DNA of 64,000 bases from Streptomyces varsoviensis (GCF_000718635.1 NZ_JOBF01000027.1:101848-165847), one strand, 5' to 3'. Counted from the stretch's first letter, positions 8,654 through 17,072 are shown. The notes: generated by a model not told the origin, from the letters alone. Translations and numbers: made by a program.

Positions 8654-9712
8654 TCACGCCTGGGACTTCCACAGCCGGCACATCGAGACCAGCCCCTCGG
8701 GGTTCTGCGGCTTGCCGTTCTTGGCCAGCACCTCCTCGGCGGGGCAGCCGCTCAGCCAGGGCTCGTCCTTGGCCTGGAAGGTGGCCTGCGTGAACAGCTC
8801 GAACTCGTTGTGCTGGCGGTTCAGCCGCAGCCCGCGGTCGGTCATCGTGGCGAAGTGCATCGGCTCGTCGAACAGCACCGAGCAGACGTAGCAGCGGCCG
8901 TCCGGGAAGATGGACAGCCGGTCGAGGGAGCAGCCGACGCAGCCCCGGTACCCCTCGTCGATGTACCGCTCCAGCTTCTGCGGGCCCGCGTAGGTCGGCG
9001 GGTACCAGATCGACGTCCGGTAGTTGTCCTTGATCGACTCCAGGTACTCGTAGAAGTCGATCCAGCGCTGCGGGGAGAGCGACCACTCGTCGGCGTTGGC
9101 GATCCCGCGCCCCTCCTCGGAGAAGACGTGGAAGTTGACCATCTTGACGCCGAGTTCGTCGGCGAGCGAGAGGAGCGGCGCCGCGTCGTCGATGTTGAGC
9201 TGGGAGATCGTGCAGATCAGCCGCACGTCGTAGCCCGCGGCGATGGTCTCGCGGATGCACGGGACCGTCTTGTCGAACATGCCCTCGCCGCGGATCGCGT
9301 CATGGGTGGCGGGGCTCGCGCCGTCCAGGCTGAACGAGATGTAGTGCAGCTTCGCCGGGTCGATCTTGTCGATGGTGCGCTCCAGCAGACCATTGGAGTT
9401 GATCATGATCTGCTTGTAGCCCAGCTCCTCGGCGTAGTCGACCATGCGGGGCAGGTCGGGGTGGAGCGTGGGCTCGCCGCCGAGGAAGGTGATGTACTCG
9501 CCGCCCAGGGTGCGGCAGTAGTCCATGATGTTGCTCGCGCGCTCGAACGTCAGCGACAGTCCGCGCTCCAGCCGGTCGCCCATGTAGCAGTGCCCGCAGC
9601 GCAGTTGGCACTTCTCGGTGACGTACAGATAGATGTTGTGGAACCGCTTGTAGTGGACGCGCGAGCGGTCGCGGGAGCTGGTCACGCTCTCCACGGGAAC
9701 AAAGGTAGCCAT
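8654..9712 (-). CDS. Radical SAM enzyme with SPASM/twitch-like C terminus
   Basis: First gene of the operon. The 352-residue protein starts at the ATG at 9712, with GGGGAG seven bases upstream. Cys35, Cys39 and Cys42 form the CxxxCxxC cluster motif (EKCQLRCGHCYM), and GGEPT at 78-82 is the SAM-binding motif. The C-terminal third holds two further CxxC pairs (GCVGCS and GRCYVCS) and single cysteines near the end (GCPAEE, MCRLW), as expected for auxiliary Fe-S clusters. SPASM proteins often act on peptides, but no precursor peptide is visible here. Small-molecule members exist, for example those acting on sugars and nucleosides. With three SAH-hydrolase-family enzymes downstream, an adenosine-derived substrate or 5'-deoxyadenosyl transfer is an attractive inference, unproven. 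Confidence 0.9.
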   Translation of the reverse strand: MATFVPVESVTSSRDRSRVHYKRFHNIYLYVTEKCQLRCGHCYMGDRLERGLSLTFERASNIMDYCRTLGGEYITFLGGEPTLHPDLPRMVDYAEELGYKQIMINSNGLLERTIDKIDPAKLHYISFSLDGASPATHDAIRGEGMFDKTVPCIRETIAAGYDVRLICTISQLNIDDAAPLLSLADELGVKMVNFHVFSEEGRGIANADEWSLSPQRWIDFYEYLESIKDNYRTSIWYPPTYAGPQKLERYIDEGYRGCVGCSLDRLSIFPDGRCYVCSVLFDEPMHFATMTDRGLRLNRQHNEFELFTQATFQAKDEPWLSGCPAEEVLAKNGKPQNPEGLVSMCRLWKSQA

Positions 9713-10048
9713 TGTGCACTCCCCGTTCGGAAGGGTTTCCGGGCAGGTGCGGCGCGGCGGCGACGGGGCGCGGGGCCCGGCCGGCGGCGCGTGGACGTTG
9801 GCACATGCGTGGTGCTCCGCGCGGCGGACGTCAGCGGATCGATCGTCGGCCGGGAAGCGGATTCTCGACCGGATCTGGCGCTCGACACGGCAATCGGGCC
9901 GGTGTTCACCGCCGCACGCCATTGAACGTAAGGCGGGTGATCCAGGGGACGTGAGTGTTATTCCAGCCGCGCCCCGAGGCGCCCGGGGGCCCCGGGACGC
10001 GTGTAATCGTCACCGAAGCGGCGCGCGGAGGGGTGTTCCCCGGCGCGT

Positions 10049-10079
10049 GTCAGGGGTGCGCGCCGGGCGCGCCCCTGAC
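10049..10079. terminator. Near-perfect hairpin upstream of the radical SAM gene
   Basis: GTCAGGGG at the left end pairs with CCCCTGAC at the right. The inner G/C-rich bases extend the stem with one mismatch. It lies in the 648-base gap between the radical SAM start and the LCP stop. It may stop transcription coming from the LCP gene or shape the operon leader. No T-run follows it, as is common in Streptomyces. The rest of this gap holds the 10-base repeats and the hairpin listed separately, and no gene. Confidence 0.45.
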
Positions 10080-10210
10080 GTCGTGAGCAGCGGGAGCGCC
10101 GACCGGGCGGGCCCGGAAACGCCGCCGCGACCGGGGGAGCGGGGCCCCGGCCGCGGCGGTGTCCGAAAGGTGACGCTGGGCGTAGGTTAGGTAACGCTTA
10201 GTTCTTGCCG

Positions 10211-10270
10211 TTCAGCGCCGTTCAGCGCCGTTCAGTGTCGTTCAGTGTCTTTCAGTGCCGTCCAGCGCCG
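10211..10270. repeat. Six tandem 10-base repeats
   Basis: TTCAGCGCCG, TTCAGCGCCG, TTCAGTGTCG, TTCAGTGTCT, TTCAGTGCCG and TCCAGCGCCG follow one another at an exact 10-base step, about one helical turn. The array lies about 90 bases past the LCP stop. Its role is unknown. Confidence 0.7.
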
Positions 10271-10272
10271 GT

Positions 10273-10314
10273 CGTACGGGCGTCGGTTCGCTTACGGGCA
10301 TCGACGCCCGTACG
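10273..10314 (-). terminator. Hairpin downstream of the LCP gene
   Basis: A perfect 13-base stem, CGTACGGGCGTCG at 10273-10285 with CGACGCCCGTACG at 10302-10314, and a 16-base loop. It lies 47 bases after the LCP stop on the minus strand and fits an intrinsic terminator of the T-poor Streptomyces kind. Confidence 0.55.
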
Positions 10315-10360
10315 GTCACCGGCTCGTGTACGGGCGCGGGCACCCGCTCGCGTACGGCCG

Positions 10361-12082
10361 TCAGTTGACGCACGGTACGCCGCCCGCCTTCACCGCCGGC
10401 CCCGACGTGTCGTCGTCATCGTCCGACGAGGACTTCCCCGAGCCGCTGCTCGACGTGTCGCCGCTCGACCCGCCCCCGCTCGACGTGTCGCCGCCCGACT
10501 TGGCGGGCGACTCGGCCGGGAGCTTGTAGTCCTTGCCGAGGGTGATGACGACGTGGCCCGCCGGCACGGACGCGCTCGCCACGGGCGCCGCCGTCTTCAG
10601 CCGGTCCGCTATCTGCTGCGCGGCCTTGTCCGCGCCGCTGCCGTACGCGATCGTGGTGCGCGCCTGCGCGGGGGCGTCGCCCGCCACCCCCTCGGTGTAG
10701 CCGAGCTTGACCAGGGCCTTGAGTTCGGCCTCGGCGGCGCCGTTGCCCCCGTTGCCGTTGCGGACGTCGACGGTGCCGGGGGCTGCTTTCTCGTCCTTCT
10801 TGTCCTTCTGGTCCTTCTTGCCGTCGGAGGAATCCTTGGTGTCGGCGGTGGCGAACGCCTTTTGGACGATCTTCCGCACCTGCTCCGGGTCGACCAGGTT
10901 GACCGACTCCTTGTTGCGGGTGCCGAACCCGGTGATCGGCAGGGTGTGGAAGACGACGTTCCCGCCGGTGAGGTTGGGCGCCTGCTGGGCGAAGTCGAGC
11001 ACGTCCCAGGACTGGTCGAGGACGAGGTCCTTCTTGACGACGTCGAAGAGCCCCTGCAACTTGCCCAGGTCGCTCCACGCGCCCTGGCTCTTCAGCTCAT
11101 GGGTGACGGAGGAGATGAACGCCTGCTGGCGGCGGGTGCGGTCGAGGTCGCCGTTGAGCAGCCCGTGCCGCTGGCGCACGAAGGCCAGCGACTGCTTGGC
11201 GTCGAGCTTCTGCACCCCGGCCGGGAAGTCGGCCCCGGAGTAGTGGTCCTTCACGGGGTGCTTGAGGCAGACCGTGATCGGCTGGAGCACCTTGGCTATG
11301 TCGTAGAAGCCGAGCAGATTGACCTCGGCGAAGTGGTCGATCGGCACGTCCAGGAACTTCTGCACCGTGGCCAGCGTCGCCTGCCGCCCGGCCTCCCGGC
11401 TCTTGCCCTCCAGCTTCGCGCCCTTCATCCCCTGGGCGGCGAACTTGTCGTGGGCCCCGGTGTAGGCGTTGGAGTACGCCTCCTTGATCTTGAAGTGGCC
11501 CTGTACGGAGCCGTCGCCGTTGAAGGTCTGCACATAGTCGTCGCGGGGCACCGAGAACGCCTGGACCTTGCCGCCGTCCTTCGGTATGTGCATCAGGATC
11601 AGCGTGTTGGTGTTGTAGTAGCCGATCTCGCTCGACCCCGCGTGCAACTGGTCCTGCACGAACTCCTTGGGCAGGTCGTTGCCGTCCATGTCCTTGCGCG
11701 AGTCGAGGCCGATCAGCAGCAGGTTGACCGAGCTGTCGAGGTGTTTGGGCGCGTTCTTCTTGATGGAGTCCAGCGCGTTCGACGTCGTCATGCCGTCGGT
11801 CAGCGAGCGGTACGCGTACCAGGTGACGCCGCAGGTGACGAGTACCACGGCGGAGGCGGCCCAGACCATGGCGCGCAGCGCCAGCACCGCCCGCGGCGGC
11901 CGCCCGCCCGTACCGCCGCCCGCCCCGCGGGCCCGGGAGCGCCGGCCGCGGCCGCCGTGCTTGGTGGGGCCGTACGACCCGTTGGGCCCGTGCGACTCGT
12001 CGGGTCCATACGGCCCGTTGTATCCGTACGACCCGTTGGGTCCGTTCGGCCCCGACTGCCGGGGTCCGCGTTCGTCAGCCAT
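10361..12082 (-). CDS. LytR-CpsA-Psr (LCP) family glycopolymer ligase with LytR_C domain
   Basis: LCP enzymes attach teichoic acid-like or capsular polymers to peptidoglycan from undecaprenyl-linked donors. The start is taken at the ATG at 12082 (MADERGPRQ), which overlaps the upstream stop by eight bases. The 573-residue protein has a Gly/Pro/Tyr/Asn-rich cytoplasmic tail, one transmembrane helix around residues 75-95 (LALRAMVWAASAVVLVTCGV), and an LCP domain with the expected motifs (LLLIGLDSRKD, NTNTLILMHIP, VQAFSVPRDDYV, LAFVRQRHGLLNGDLDRTRR). A LytR_C domain follows near 440-530, and the tail is Ser/Gly/Asp-rich. It is a housekeeping envelope gene paired with the small membrane protein upstream. 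Confidence 0.9.
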   Translation of the reverse strand: MADERGPRQSGPNGPNGSYGYNGPYGPDESHGPNGSYGPTKHGGRGRRSRARGAGGGTGGRPPRAVLALRAMVWAASAVVLVTCGVTWYAYRSLTDGMTTSNALDSIKKNAPKHLDSSVNLLLIGLDSRKDMDGNDLPKEFVQDQLHAGSSEIGYYNTNTLILMHIPKDGGKVQAFSVPRDDYVQTFNGDGSVQGHFKIKEAYSNAYTGAHDKFAAQGMKGAKLEGKSREAGRQATLATVQKFLDVPIDHFAEVNLLGFYDIAKVLQPITVCLKHPVKDHYSGADFPAGVQKLDAKQSLAFVRQRHGLLNGDLDRTRRQQAFISSVTHELKSQGAWSDLGKLQGLFDVVKKDLVLDQSWDVLDFAQQAPNLTGGNVVFHTLPITGFGTRNKESVNLVDPEQVRKIVQKAFATADTKDSSDGKKDQKDKKDEKAAPGTVDVRNGNGGNGAAEAELKALVKLGYTEGVAGDAPAQARTTIAYGSGADKAAQQIADRLKTAAPVASASVPAGHVVITLGKDYKLPAESPAKSGGDTSSGGGSSGDTSSSGSGKSSSDDDDDTSGPAVKAGGVPCVN

Positions 12083-12620
12083 TTCCGCGCCTCCCGCGCC
12101 CGAGGCCCCCAATGCCGCGCAGGGCCAGTACCGCGAGTACCGCGCACTCCGCCGCTGCCATCGCCGGGAAACCGGCGACGGCCCAGCGCACCATGCTGGT
12201 GGCGAGCGTCTTGGCGCCCGCCGAACCGCCGCCGAGCAGCCCCGCGCCCGCCGTCACCGCGAACACCACCAGCGGGGGCAGCGGCACCACCCACCACAGG
12301 GCGTGCCGCCGGGCCGCCAGGACGGTCGACCAGGCCGCGCCCAGCGTGGCCCCGGCCGCCATGGTCCACCCCGGGCCGGAGCCGATCACGCTGTCCACGG
12401 CGGCGCCCAGCAGCGGGGGCACCACCAGGGCGACGGCCACGGCGCCCCGCGCGCCGCGCCGGGCGGGGGCGCTGCCCGCCCGCCGGGAACCGCGCGGGCC
12501 GACCGCTTCGGGGGAGGCGGGCTCCGGCGCGGCGGGCCACTCCCGCGGCGGATACGGGGCGCCGTGGGCGCCGCGGCGGGATGGTCCGCCGCCTGCTGCC
12601 CATGTCTGTTGCTCTTGCAT
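12075..12620 (-). CDS. Small integral membrane protein (DUF6542-like)
   Basis: The predicted 181-residue protein begins at the ATG at 12620 (MQEQQTWAAGG). A Pro/Ala-rich cytoplasmic N terminus of about 60 residues is followed by about four hydrophobic helices (VAVALVVPPLLGAAV, WTMAAGATLGAAWSTVL, WWVVPLPPLVVFAVTAGAGL and a last one near the C terminus). It overlaps the LCP gene by eight bases, so the two are co-translated. The pairing with LCP proteins is common in Streptomyces, but I know no function. The promoter should lie in the 260-base divergent gap at 12621-12886. Confidence 0.75.
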   Translation of the reverse strand: MQEQQTWAAGGGPSRRGAHGAPYPPREWPAAPEPASPEAVGPRGSRRAGSAPARRGARGAVAVALVVPPLLGAAVDSVIGSGPGWTMAAGATLGAAWSTVLAARRHALWWVVPLPPLVVFAVTAGAGLLGGGSAGAKTLATSMVRWAVAGFPAMAAAECAVLAVLALRGIGGLGRGRRGNG

Positions 12621-12813
12621 TCGTCCGCTTTCACCAGTTTGTTCGGCGGTCCACCGGCTTTCCCCCGCCAGCACGTTTCGGCCCTGCCTGTGCTCTTCGA
12701 GCAGTGAGACGGTTGGGTCACCGCGTGAGTTGCCTGGTCACGCAAGCTCGCAAGCGTCTGTGACCGGGGCCACATGGGTCGGCGGCGGGTTGGGTCGCTA
12801 ATATAGTTGCAAG

Positions 12814-12823
12814 ATTGCGCAAT
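12814..12823. promoter_or_regulatory. Palindrome in the divergent promoter region
   Basis: ATTGCGCAAT is a perfect 10-base palindrome inside an A/T-richer block that also holds TTGCAAG, TTGGGCAAG and a TAATAT (12800s). It lies between the divergent starts at 12620 and 12887, where an operator or promoter is expected. No regulator is assigned. Confidence 0.35.
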
Positions 12824-12886
12824 TGGGCAAGTTGTGATGCGGGCCCGCCGCCGATCCGCGAGGCGGCCCGGCCGAGGGAAGGGGCA

Positions 12887-13234
12887 GTGGAGTTGTCGCA
12901 GGAGCAGCAACCGCCGACCGGAAGCGCCAACCTGCGCATCGGGGCGGCCGTGGCCCGCGTCGAGGGCCTCTACACCGCCCTGCGCACCACCGCCCCCGGA
13001 GCGCGAAGAGACCAGCTCATGACCGACCTGGCCCGAGCCGGCCGGCGCCTCGCCGCCGTGGTCGAGGCGACCCCGTCTACGGCGTCCCCGTCTTCGGCCG
13101 CTTCTGTTTCCGCTTCTGCTCCCGCCTCCATGCCGGTGGGTGGCGGGGTCGTGCCGCCCCGGTCGCGGTGGCAGCGCCGCCGCGCCTTGGCTGCCCGTGG
13201 CGCCGGCTGGCTCGCCGCGCGTACGGGGCCGTGA
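12887..13234 (+). CDS. Small hypothetical protein
   Basis: The GTG at 12887 follows a purine-rich GGGAAGGGG and gives 115 residues starting VELSQEQQPP. The middle (ANLRIGAAVARVEGLYTALR to DLARAGRRLAAVVEATP) is predicted helical. The C-terminal part is Ser/Ala/Pro-rich and ends in a basic tail. Coding bias looks genuine. I do not recognise the family. An earlier ATG in frame at 12815 would overlap the palindromic promoter block and lacks a ribosome site, so it was not chosen. Confidence 0.6.
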   Translation: MELSQEQQPPTGSANLRIGAAVARVEGLYTALRTTAPGARRDQLMTDLARAGRRLAAVVEATPSTASPSSAASVSASAPASMPVGGGVVPPRSRWQRRRALAARGAGWLAARTGP

Positions 13235-13275
13235 GGCGGGGGCGGCATCGGGCTCGGGATCGGGAGCGGCGACTT

Positions 13276-13538
13276 GGTACGTACCGGGGGCGGCGGGGCG
13301 GTTCGTGGTGCCGGTGCTGGTACGTACCGGGGGCGGTGCGAGGGTGGTGATGCCGGCCTTGGTCCGTACCGCGTTGAGCGGAGCGGCTTGGAGTACCGGC
13401 GCTGGTCCGTACCACCGGGGGCGGCTCGGGTCGCCGGCGCTGGTCCGTACCACGATCGGGCCGACGCTTCGTCACGCCGACTCTGGTCCGTACCACATGC
13501 GGTCCGGCGGTTGAGGAATGTCGGACTTGGTACGTACC
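13276..13538. repeat. Seven phased copies of the palindrome GGTMCGTACC
   Basis: Copies start at 13276, 13319, 13361, 13404, 13442, 13485 and 13529, so steps are 43, 42, 43, 38, 43 and 44 bases. Copies 1, 2 and 7 read GGTACGTACC, a perfect palindrome. Copies 3-6 read GGTCCGTACC. A broken copy lies near 13390. Flanks share a GGCGCT or CGGACT lead and a GGGGGCGG tail in part. The array fills most of the 356-base gap between convergent genes, with no gene in it. Confidence 0.85.
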
Positions 13539-13590
13539 GCGCGGGGCTGGACGTCCCGGTTCCGCCTCCGGGGCATCCCGGCTCCGCCTC

Positions 13591-14064
13591 CTACCGAGAG
13601 GTGGCCGGTGTCCAGCGCATGGTCATGTCGGGCAGGCTCTCCATGTTGCGGCTGCCGTCATTGGTGTCGAGCACGGTGAAGCCGTGGCGCTCGTAGAAGC
13701 GGCGGGCGTCCGTGTTGAGCTGGAAGACGCGCAGCGACATGCCGCCGGGGCTGTGCCGCCGGGCCTCGTCGAGCAGGAGCGTGCCGATGCCGCGGCGGCG
13801 GACGTCCGGGCGCAGATAGAGGTGTTCGAGCATGTCGCCCTCCAGGGCGGCGTAGCCCAGCACCTCCGCGCCGAGGACCGCCACCCACACCCGGCACTCC
13901 TTGAACACGATGTGCTCGATCCACCACACGACCTCGTCGGCGCCGCGCCGCTGGGCCGGAAGGTACGGCATCGTCGCCGCGCGCGACTCCATATGAATAC
14001 GCGCGATCACCGCAGCGTCCGCCGTGCCCGCGTCCCGTATCTCCACCCCGTCGCCATGATTCAC
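13591..14064 (-). CDS. GNAT-family N-acetyltransferase
   Basis: Transfers an acetyl group from acetyl-CoA to an amine of unknown identity. The 157-residue protein has the GNAT order: an N-terminal strand and helix (IRDAGTADAAVIARIHMESR), strand pair VWVAVLGAEVLGYAALEGD, motif A with the pyrophosphate loop RRRGIGTLLLDEA near residues 88-100, and the late motif DARRFYERHGF near 118-128. The ATG at 14064 is the start used. It is a single-gene unit, convergent with the small gene to its left. Confidence 0.9.
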   Translation of the reverse strand: MNHGDGVEIRDAGTADAAVIARIHMESRAATMPYLPAQRRGADEVVWWIEHIVFKECRVWVAVLGAEVLGYAALEGDMLEHLYLRPDVRRRGIGTLLLDEARRHSPGGMSLRVFQLNTDARRFYERHGFTVLDTNDGSRNMESLPDMTMRWTPATSR

Positions 14065-14279
14065 GGGCCGACCCTACAACGGCCCGCTGTCGGCGGTCCG
14101 GGCCCGTCTGCCGGGAAAGGCGGGAACGCGCCTTCCGAGGGGCGTGAATTCCTGGGAACATCCAGGGCCACGGTGACGGAGCGGAAATACGGACGTACCG
14201 GCTCCATGGCGCATCACAGCGCATCAGCGCATCAGCGCACCGGCGTACCGAAGCACTGGGTTACCCGGAGGAGGGCATC

Positions 14280-14567
14280 ATGCCCGAGGTGACAGTGAAC
14301 GGTCGGACATTCACCTACTACGAGAGCAGGACCGGCAGCCGAGCCGTTGGGATCAGCGCCAACGGGGTCGCGAATTCGCAGCACGAATACCGGTTCCGGC
14401 CGGACCCGCACACGCAGCGCGATTACAACAGCCGGCAGGCGGAGTTCTATCGGGCGGCCGCCGAGGCCGCCGCCGGGCTCTTCACGCTCCAGGACGGCGT
14501 GGCGCGGTGGCCGTCCGACGGCGCGTTCAGTTGGCGGGGACAGGACTACGACCTGGAAACCCGGTAA
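14280..14567 (+). CDS. Small hypothetical protein
   Basis: A 95-residue soluble protein with a strong ribosome site (GGAGGAGGG, four bases before the ATG). It is rich in charged and aromatic residues, for example FTYYESRTGSRAVGISANG and a C-terminal WRGQDYDLETR, with a helical centre RDYNSRQAEFYRAAAEAAAG. There is no signal peptide or membrane segment. The family is not recognised. It ends four bases before the stop of the convergent MFS gene. Confidence 0.72.
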   Translation: MPEVTVNGRTFTYYESRTGSRAVGISANGVANSQHEYRFRPDPHTQRDYNSRQAEFYRAAAEAAAGLFTLQDGVARWPSDGAFSWRGQDYDLETR

Positions 14568-14571
14568 CGCG

Positions 14572-16035
14572 TCAGGGCTCCCCGCGCGCGGCCGGCGACT
14601 TGGCGTGAGCGTCGTGCGAGGCCGGTGTGTCGAGTGAGGTTGGCGCCTCGTGTGACCCCTGTGCGCCGTCTGACCCGTCAGAGTCCGCAGAACCGCCGGA
14701 GCCGCCGGAGCTGCCGGAGCCCTCTGAGCCGCCCGAGGCCCGTATGGCGTGTGACGTGTGCGAGGCGTGTGTCGCCGCGTGGGCGTCGTAGCGCCAGAAC
14801 GGGCGTACGGCGAAGGCCCCGATGAGCACGAGGCCGACGCACAGCACGGCGCTGCCCGACCAGGCGATGCTGAAGGTGGTGGCCGCGGCCATGGCGCCCG
14901 CGCGCAGGTCGCCGAGGCGGGGGCCGCCGGCCACCACGACGGTGAAGACGCCCTGCATGCGCCCGCGCATCTCGTCCGGGGCGTACGTCTGGAGGATCGT
15001 CTGCCGGTAGACGGAGCTGACCAGGTCGGCGGCGCCGGCGAGCATGAGGAGTGCGACGGTGAGCCAGAGCGTACGGGAGAAACCGGCCAGGGCGATGCCG
15101 GTCGCCCAGCCGACGACCGCGAGGGTGAGCGCCACCCCCTGACGCCGCACGCGGGAGATCCAGCCGCTGCACAGCCCCGCCAGCAGCGAGCCGATGGCGA
15201 TCGCCGAATACAGCAGTCCGATTCCGCCGTGGAAATGCGTGGCGGCCGCCTGGGGGAAGAGCGCTTTCGGCATGGCGAGCACCATGGCGGCGATGTCCAC
15301 CGCGAACGACATCAGCAGTATCGGATTGCCGCCGATGAAGCGGAGGCCGTCGAATACGGCCCGGGCACCCGCCTTGACCACCGTGCCGGCCGGTTTGATG
15401 GAAGGGAGCCGGAATGTCGCGTACAGGGTCGCGGTGAAGAGGAGTACATCGGCGCCGTACGCGTAGGCGAACCCATGCGGGAAGGCGATCAGGATTCCCG
15501 CGATGAGCGGTCCGAGGATCTGCCCGATATTGCCGACCGTGAATTGCAGCGTATTGGCGGCGGGCACCAGTTCGCGCGGCACGATGCGCGGGATGATGGC
15601 GCCGCGCGCCGACGAGGAGGTGGCGAAGGCGGCGCCCTGCACGGCGACGAGGGCGAGGAGCAGCGCCTCCGACCGGACGTTCAGGAGGGTCTGGACGAGG
15701 AGGAGGATCGTCACGGCCCACGTCACGAGCGACGAGCAGAGGGAGAGCAGGCGGCGGTCGACCGCGTCGGCGATGGCGCCGCCGTAGAGGCCGAACACGA
15801 CGATGGGTGCGAATCCGGCGAGTCCGGCCAGACCCACGTACATCGACGAGTGCGACATCGAGTAGATCTCGACGGGGACGGCGACCTCGGTCAGCATCGT
15901 CCCGATCAGTGAGGCGCCCTGACCGATCAGGACGCGCCGGTAGGCCGGGACGGCCAGCGGGCGCGTGTCGAGGGCGGCGCCACGGAGGCGGGCCGCTATG
16001 CCCGTGGGGCTCTTCGGCTTGTCGACCACTGTCAC
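14572..16035 (-). CDS. MFS transporter, drug-exporter type
   Basis: A 487-residue proton-coupled exporter. About 12 hydrophobic helices are visible between residues 30 and 420. The loop after helix 2 carries YGGAIADAVDRRLL, the family's DRR-type motif A. It resembles the MefA/EntS group. The last 65 residues are a soluble low-complexity tail of Gly, Ser, Asp, His and Ala (for example GGSEGSGSSGGSGG), unusual for MFS proteins. An AraC-type gene starts 200 bases away on the other strand and is the likely regulator. The substrate is unknown. A contribution to export of products from either cluster is possible but not indicated. Confidence 0.88.
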   Translation of the reverse strand: MTVVDKPKSPTGIAARLRGAALDTRPLAVPAYRRVLIGQGASLIGTMLTEVAVPVEIYSMSHSSMYVGLAGLAGFAPIVVFGLYGGAIADAVDRRLLSLCSSLVTWAVTILLLVQTLLNVRSEALLLALVAVQGAAFATSSSARGAIIPRIVPRELVPAANTLQFTVGNIGQILGPLIAGILIAFPHGFAYAYGADVLLFTATLYATFRLPSIKPAGTVVKAGARAVFDGLRFIGGNPILLMSFAVDIAAMVLAMPKALFPQAAATHFHGGIGLLYSAIAIGSLLAGLCSGWISRVRRQGVALTLAVVGWATGIALAGFSRTLWLTVALLMLAGAADLVSSVYRQTILQTYAPDEMRGRMQGVFTVVVAGGPRLGDLRAGAMAAATTFSIAWSGSAVLCVGLVLIGAFAVRPFWRYDAHAATHASHTSHAIRASGGSEGSGSSGGSGGSADSDGSDGAQGSHEAPTSLDTPASHDAHAKSPAARGEP

Positions 16036-16235
16036 CGGAGCCCGGCCTCCGGCTCGCTGGTACGGAGCTGGGGCGCGGCCACGGAGTCGTAGTACGTCCG
16101 GGGCGGGAGCGGCCGGGACGTACGACTCCGTGGGCTGGTTCGGTGGCGCCGCCGGAGCGACGCGCTGGGTGTGGTGTGCATGCCGTCACTTTGCCAGCGG
16201 GGCATGGCGGCGCACTTCCATTATTCTGCCTACTT

Positions 16236-17072
16236 GTGTCGAAGAATGGCCAAGCGCACGGCGGACCCACGACCCCGACCCCAATGCCGGTCGCGGTACC
16301 GGTCCCGATCGCGACCGCGCACGTCCATGCGGCGGGCGAGGTCATCGACCGCCACCGGCACGACTACCACCAGCTCCTCTACGTCAGCACCGGAGTCACA
16401 TCGGTCCGGACCGAGCGCGGGACCTGGGTGGTCTCCAGCAACCGGGCCGTGTGGACCCCGGCGAAGATGTGGCACGAACACCGGGTCTACGGCGAGAGCA
16501 TGATCCACACCATCGGCTTCCCGCCGGGCGACGCCCCGCTGCCCGACGGGACGCCGACGGTGCTGGCCGTGGACGGCCTGCTGCGGGAACTCTTCATCGC
16601 CTGCACCGACCGGGACCTGCCGGAACCCGAACTGCGGCGCCTGCGGGCCGTGGTCCACGACCGGCTGCGCCGCGCGGACGTGCAGCCGCTGCGGCTGCCC
16701 ACTCCCCAGGACCCGCGCCTGGCCCACGCCTGCCGCGCGGTCGAGGAGGACCTGAGTCGCCCGCGGTCCCTGGCGTGGCTGGCCCGCCGCGTCGGGGTCG
16801 GTGAGCGGACGCTGACCCGGCTGTTCCGTACGGAGTTCGGCACGACGTACCCGCAGTGGCGGACCAGCACCCGCGTCTTCCACGCCATGGTCCAACTGGC
16901 CGAGGGCGCCAGCGTCACCGGCACGGCCCGCCGTTGCGGCTGGGCCACCACCAGCGCGTTCATCGACACGTTCGCCCGGACCATGGGCCAGACCCCCGGC
17001 GCGTACCGCAGCGCGGCCGTCCGCACGGAGGCCATGGACCACCCGCCCGAGGAGCACGTACACCGAAGGTGA
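16236..17072 (+). CDS. AraC-family transcriptional regulator
   Basis: An N-terminal cupin domain (VIDRHRHDYHQLLYVSTG, with histidines typical of the fold) is followed by a C-terminal AraC DNA-binding domain with two helix-turn-helix units (LAWLARRVGVGERTLTRLFR and VTGTARRCGWATTSAFIDTF). From the GTG at 16236 the protein has 278 residues. No ribosome site is evident. A TATTCT about ten bases upstream would fit a leaderless GTG, while the ATG at 16284 is the alternative. It is divergent from the MFS exporter and probably controls it and itself from the shared 200-base region. Confidence 0.87.
   Translation: MSKNGQAHGGPTTPTPMPVAVPVPIATAHVHAAGEVIDRHRHDYHQLLYVSTGVTSVRTERGTWVVSSNRAVWTPAKMWHEHRVYGESMIHTIGFPPGDAPLPDGTPTVLAVDGLLRELFIACTDRDLPEPELRRLRAVVHDRLRRADVQPLRLPTPQDPRLAHACRAVEEDLSRPRSLAWLARRVGVGERTLTRLFRTEFGTTYPQWRTSTRVFHAMVQLAEGASVTGTARRCGWATTSAFIDTFARTMGQTPGAYRSAAVRTEAMDHPPEEHVHRR

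Noticed and set aside
10211..10314. Small RNA gene combining the 10-base repeats with the hairpin
   Set aside because: No promoter or conserved structure beyond a likely terminator could be supported.
13276..13538. CRISPR array
   Set aside because: The conserved core is only 10 bases, it is palindromic, steps vary, flanks are similar rather than spacer-like, and no cas gene is present.
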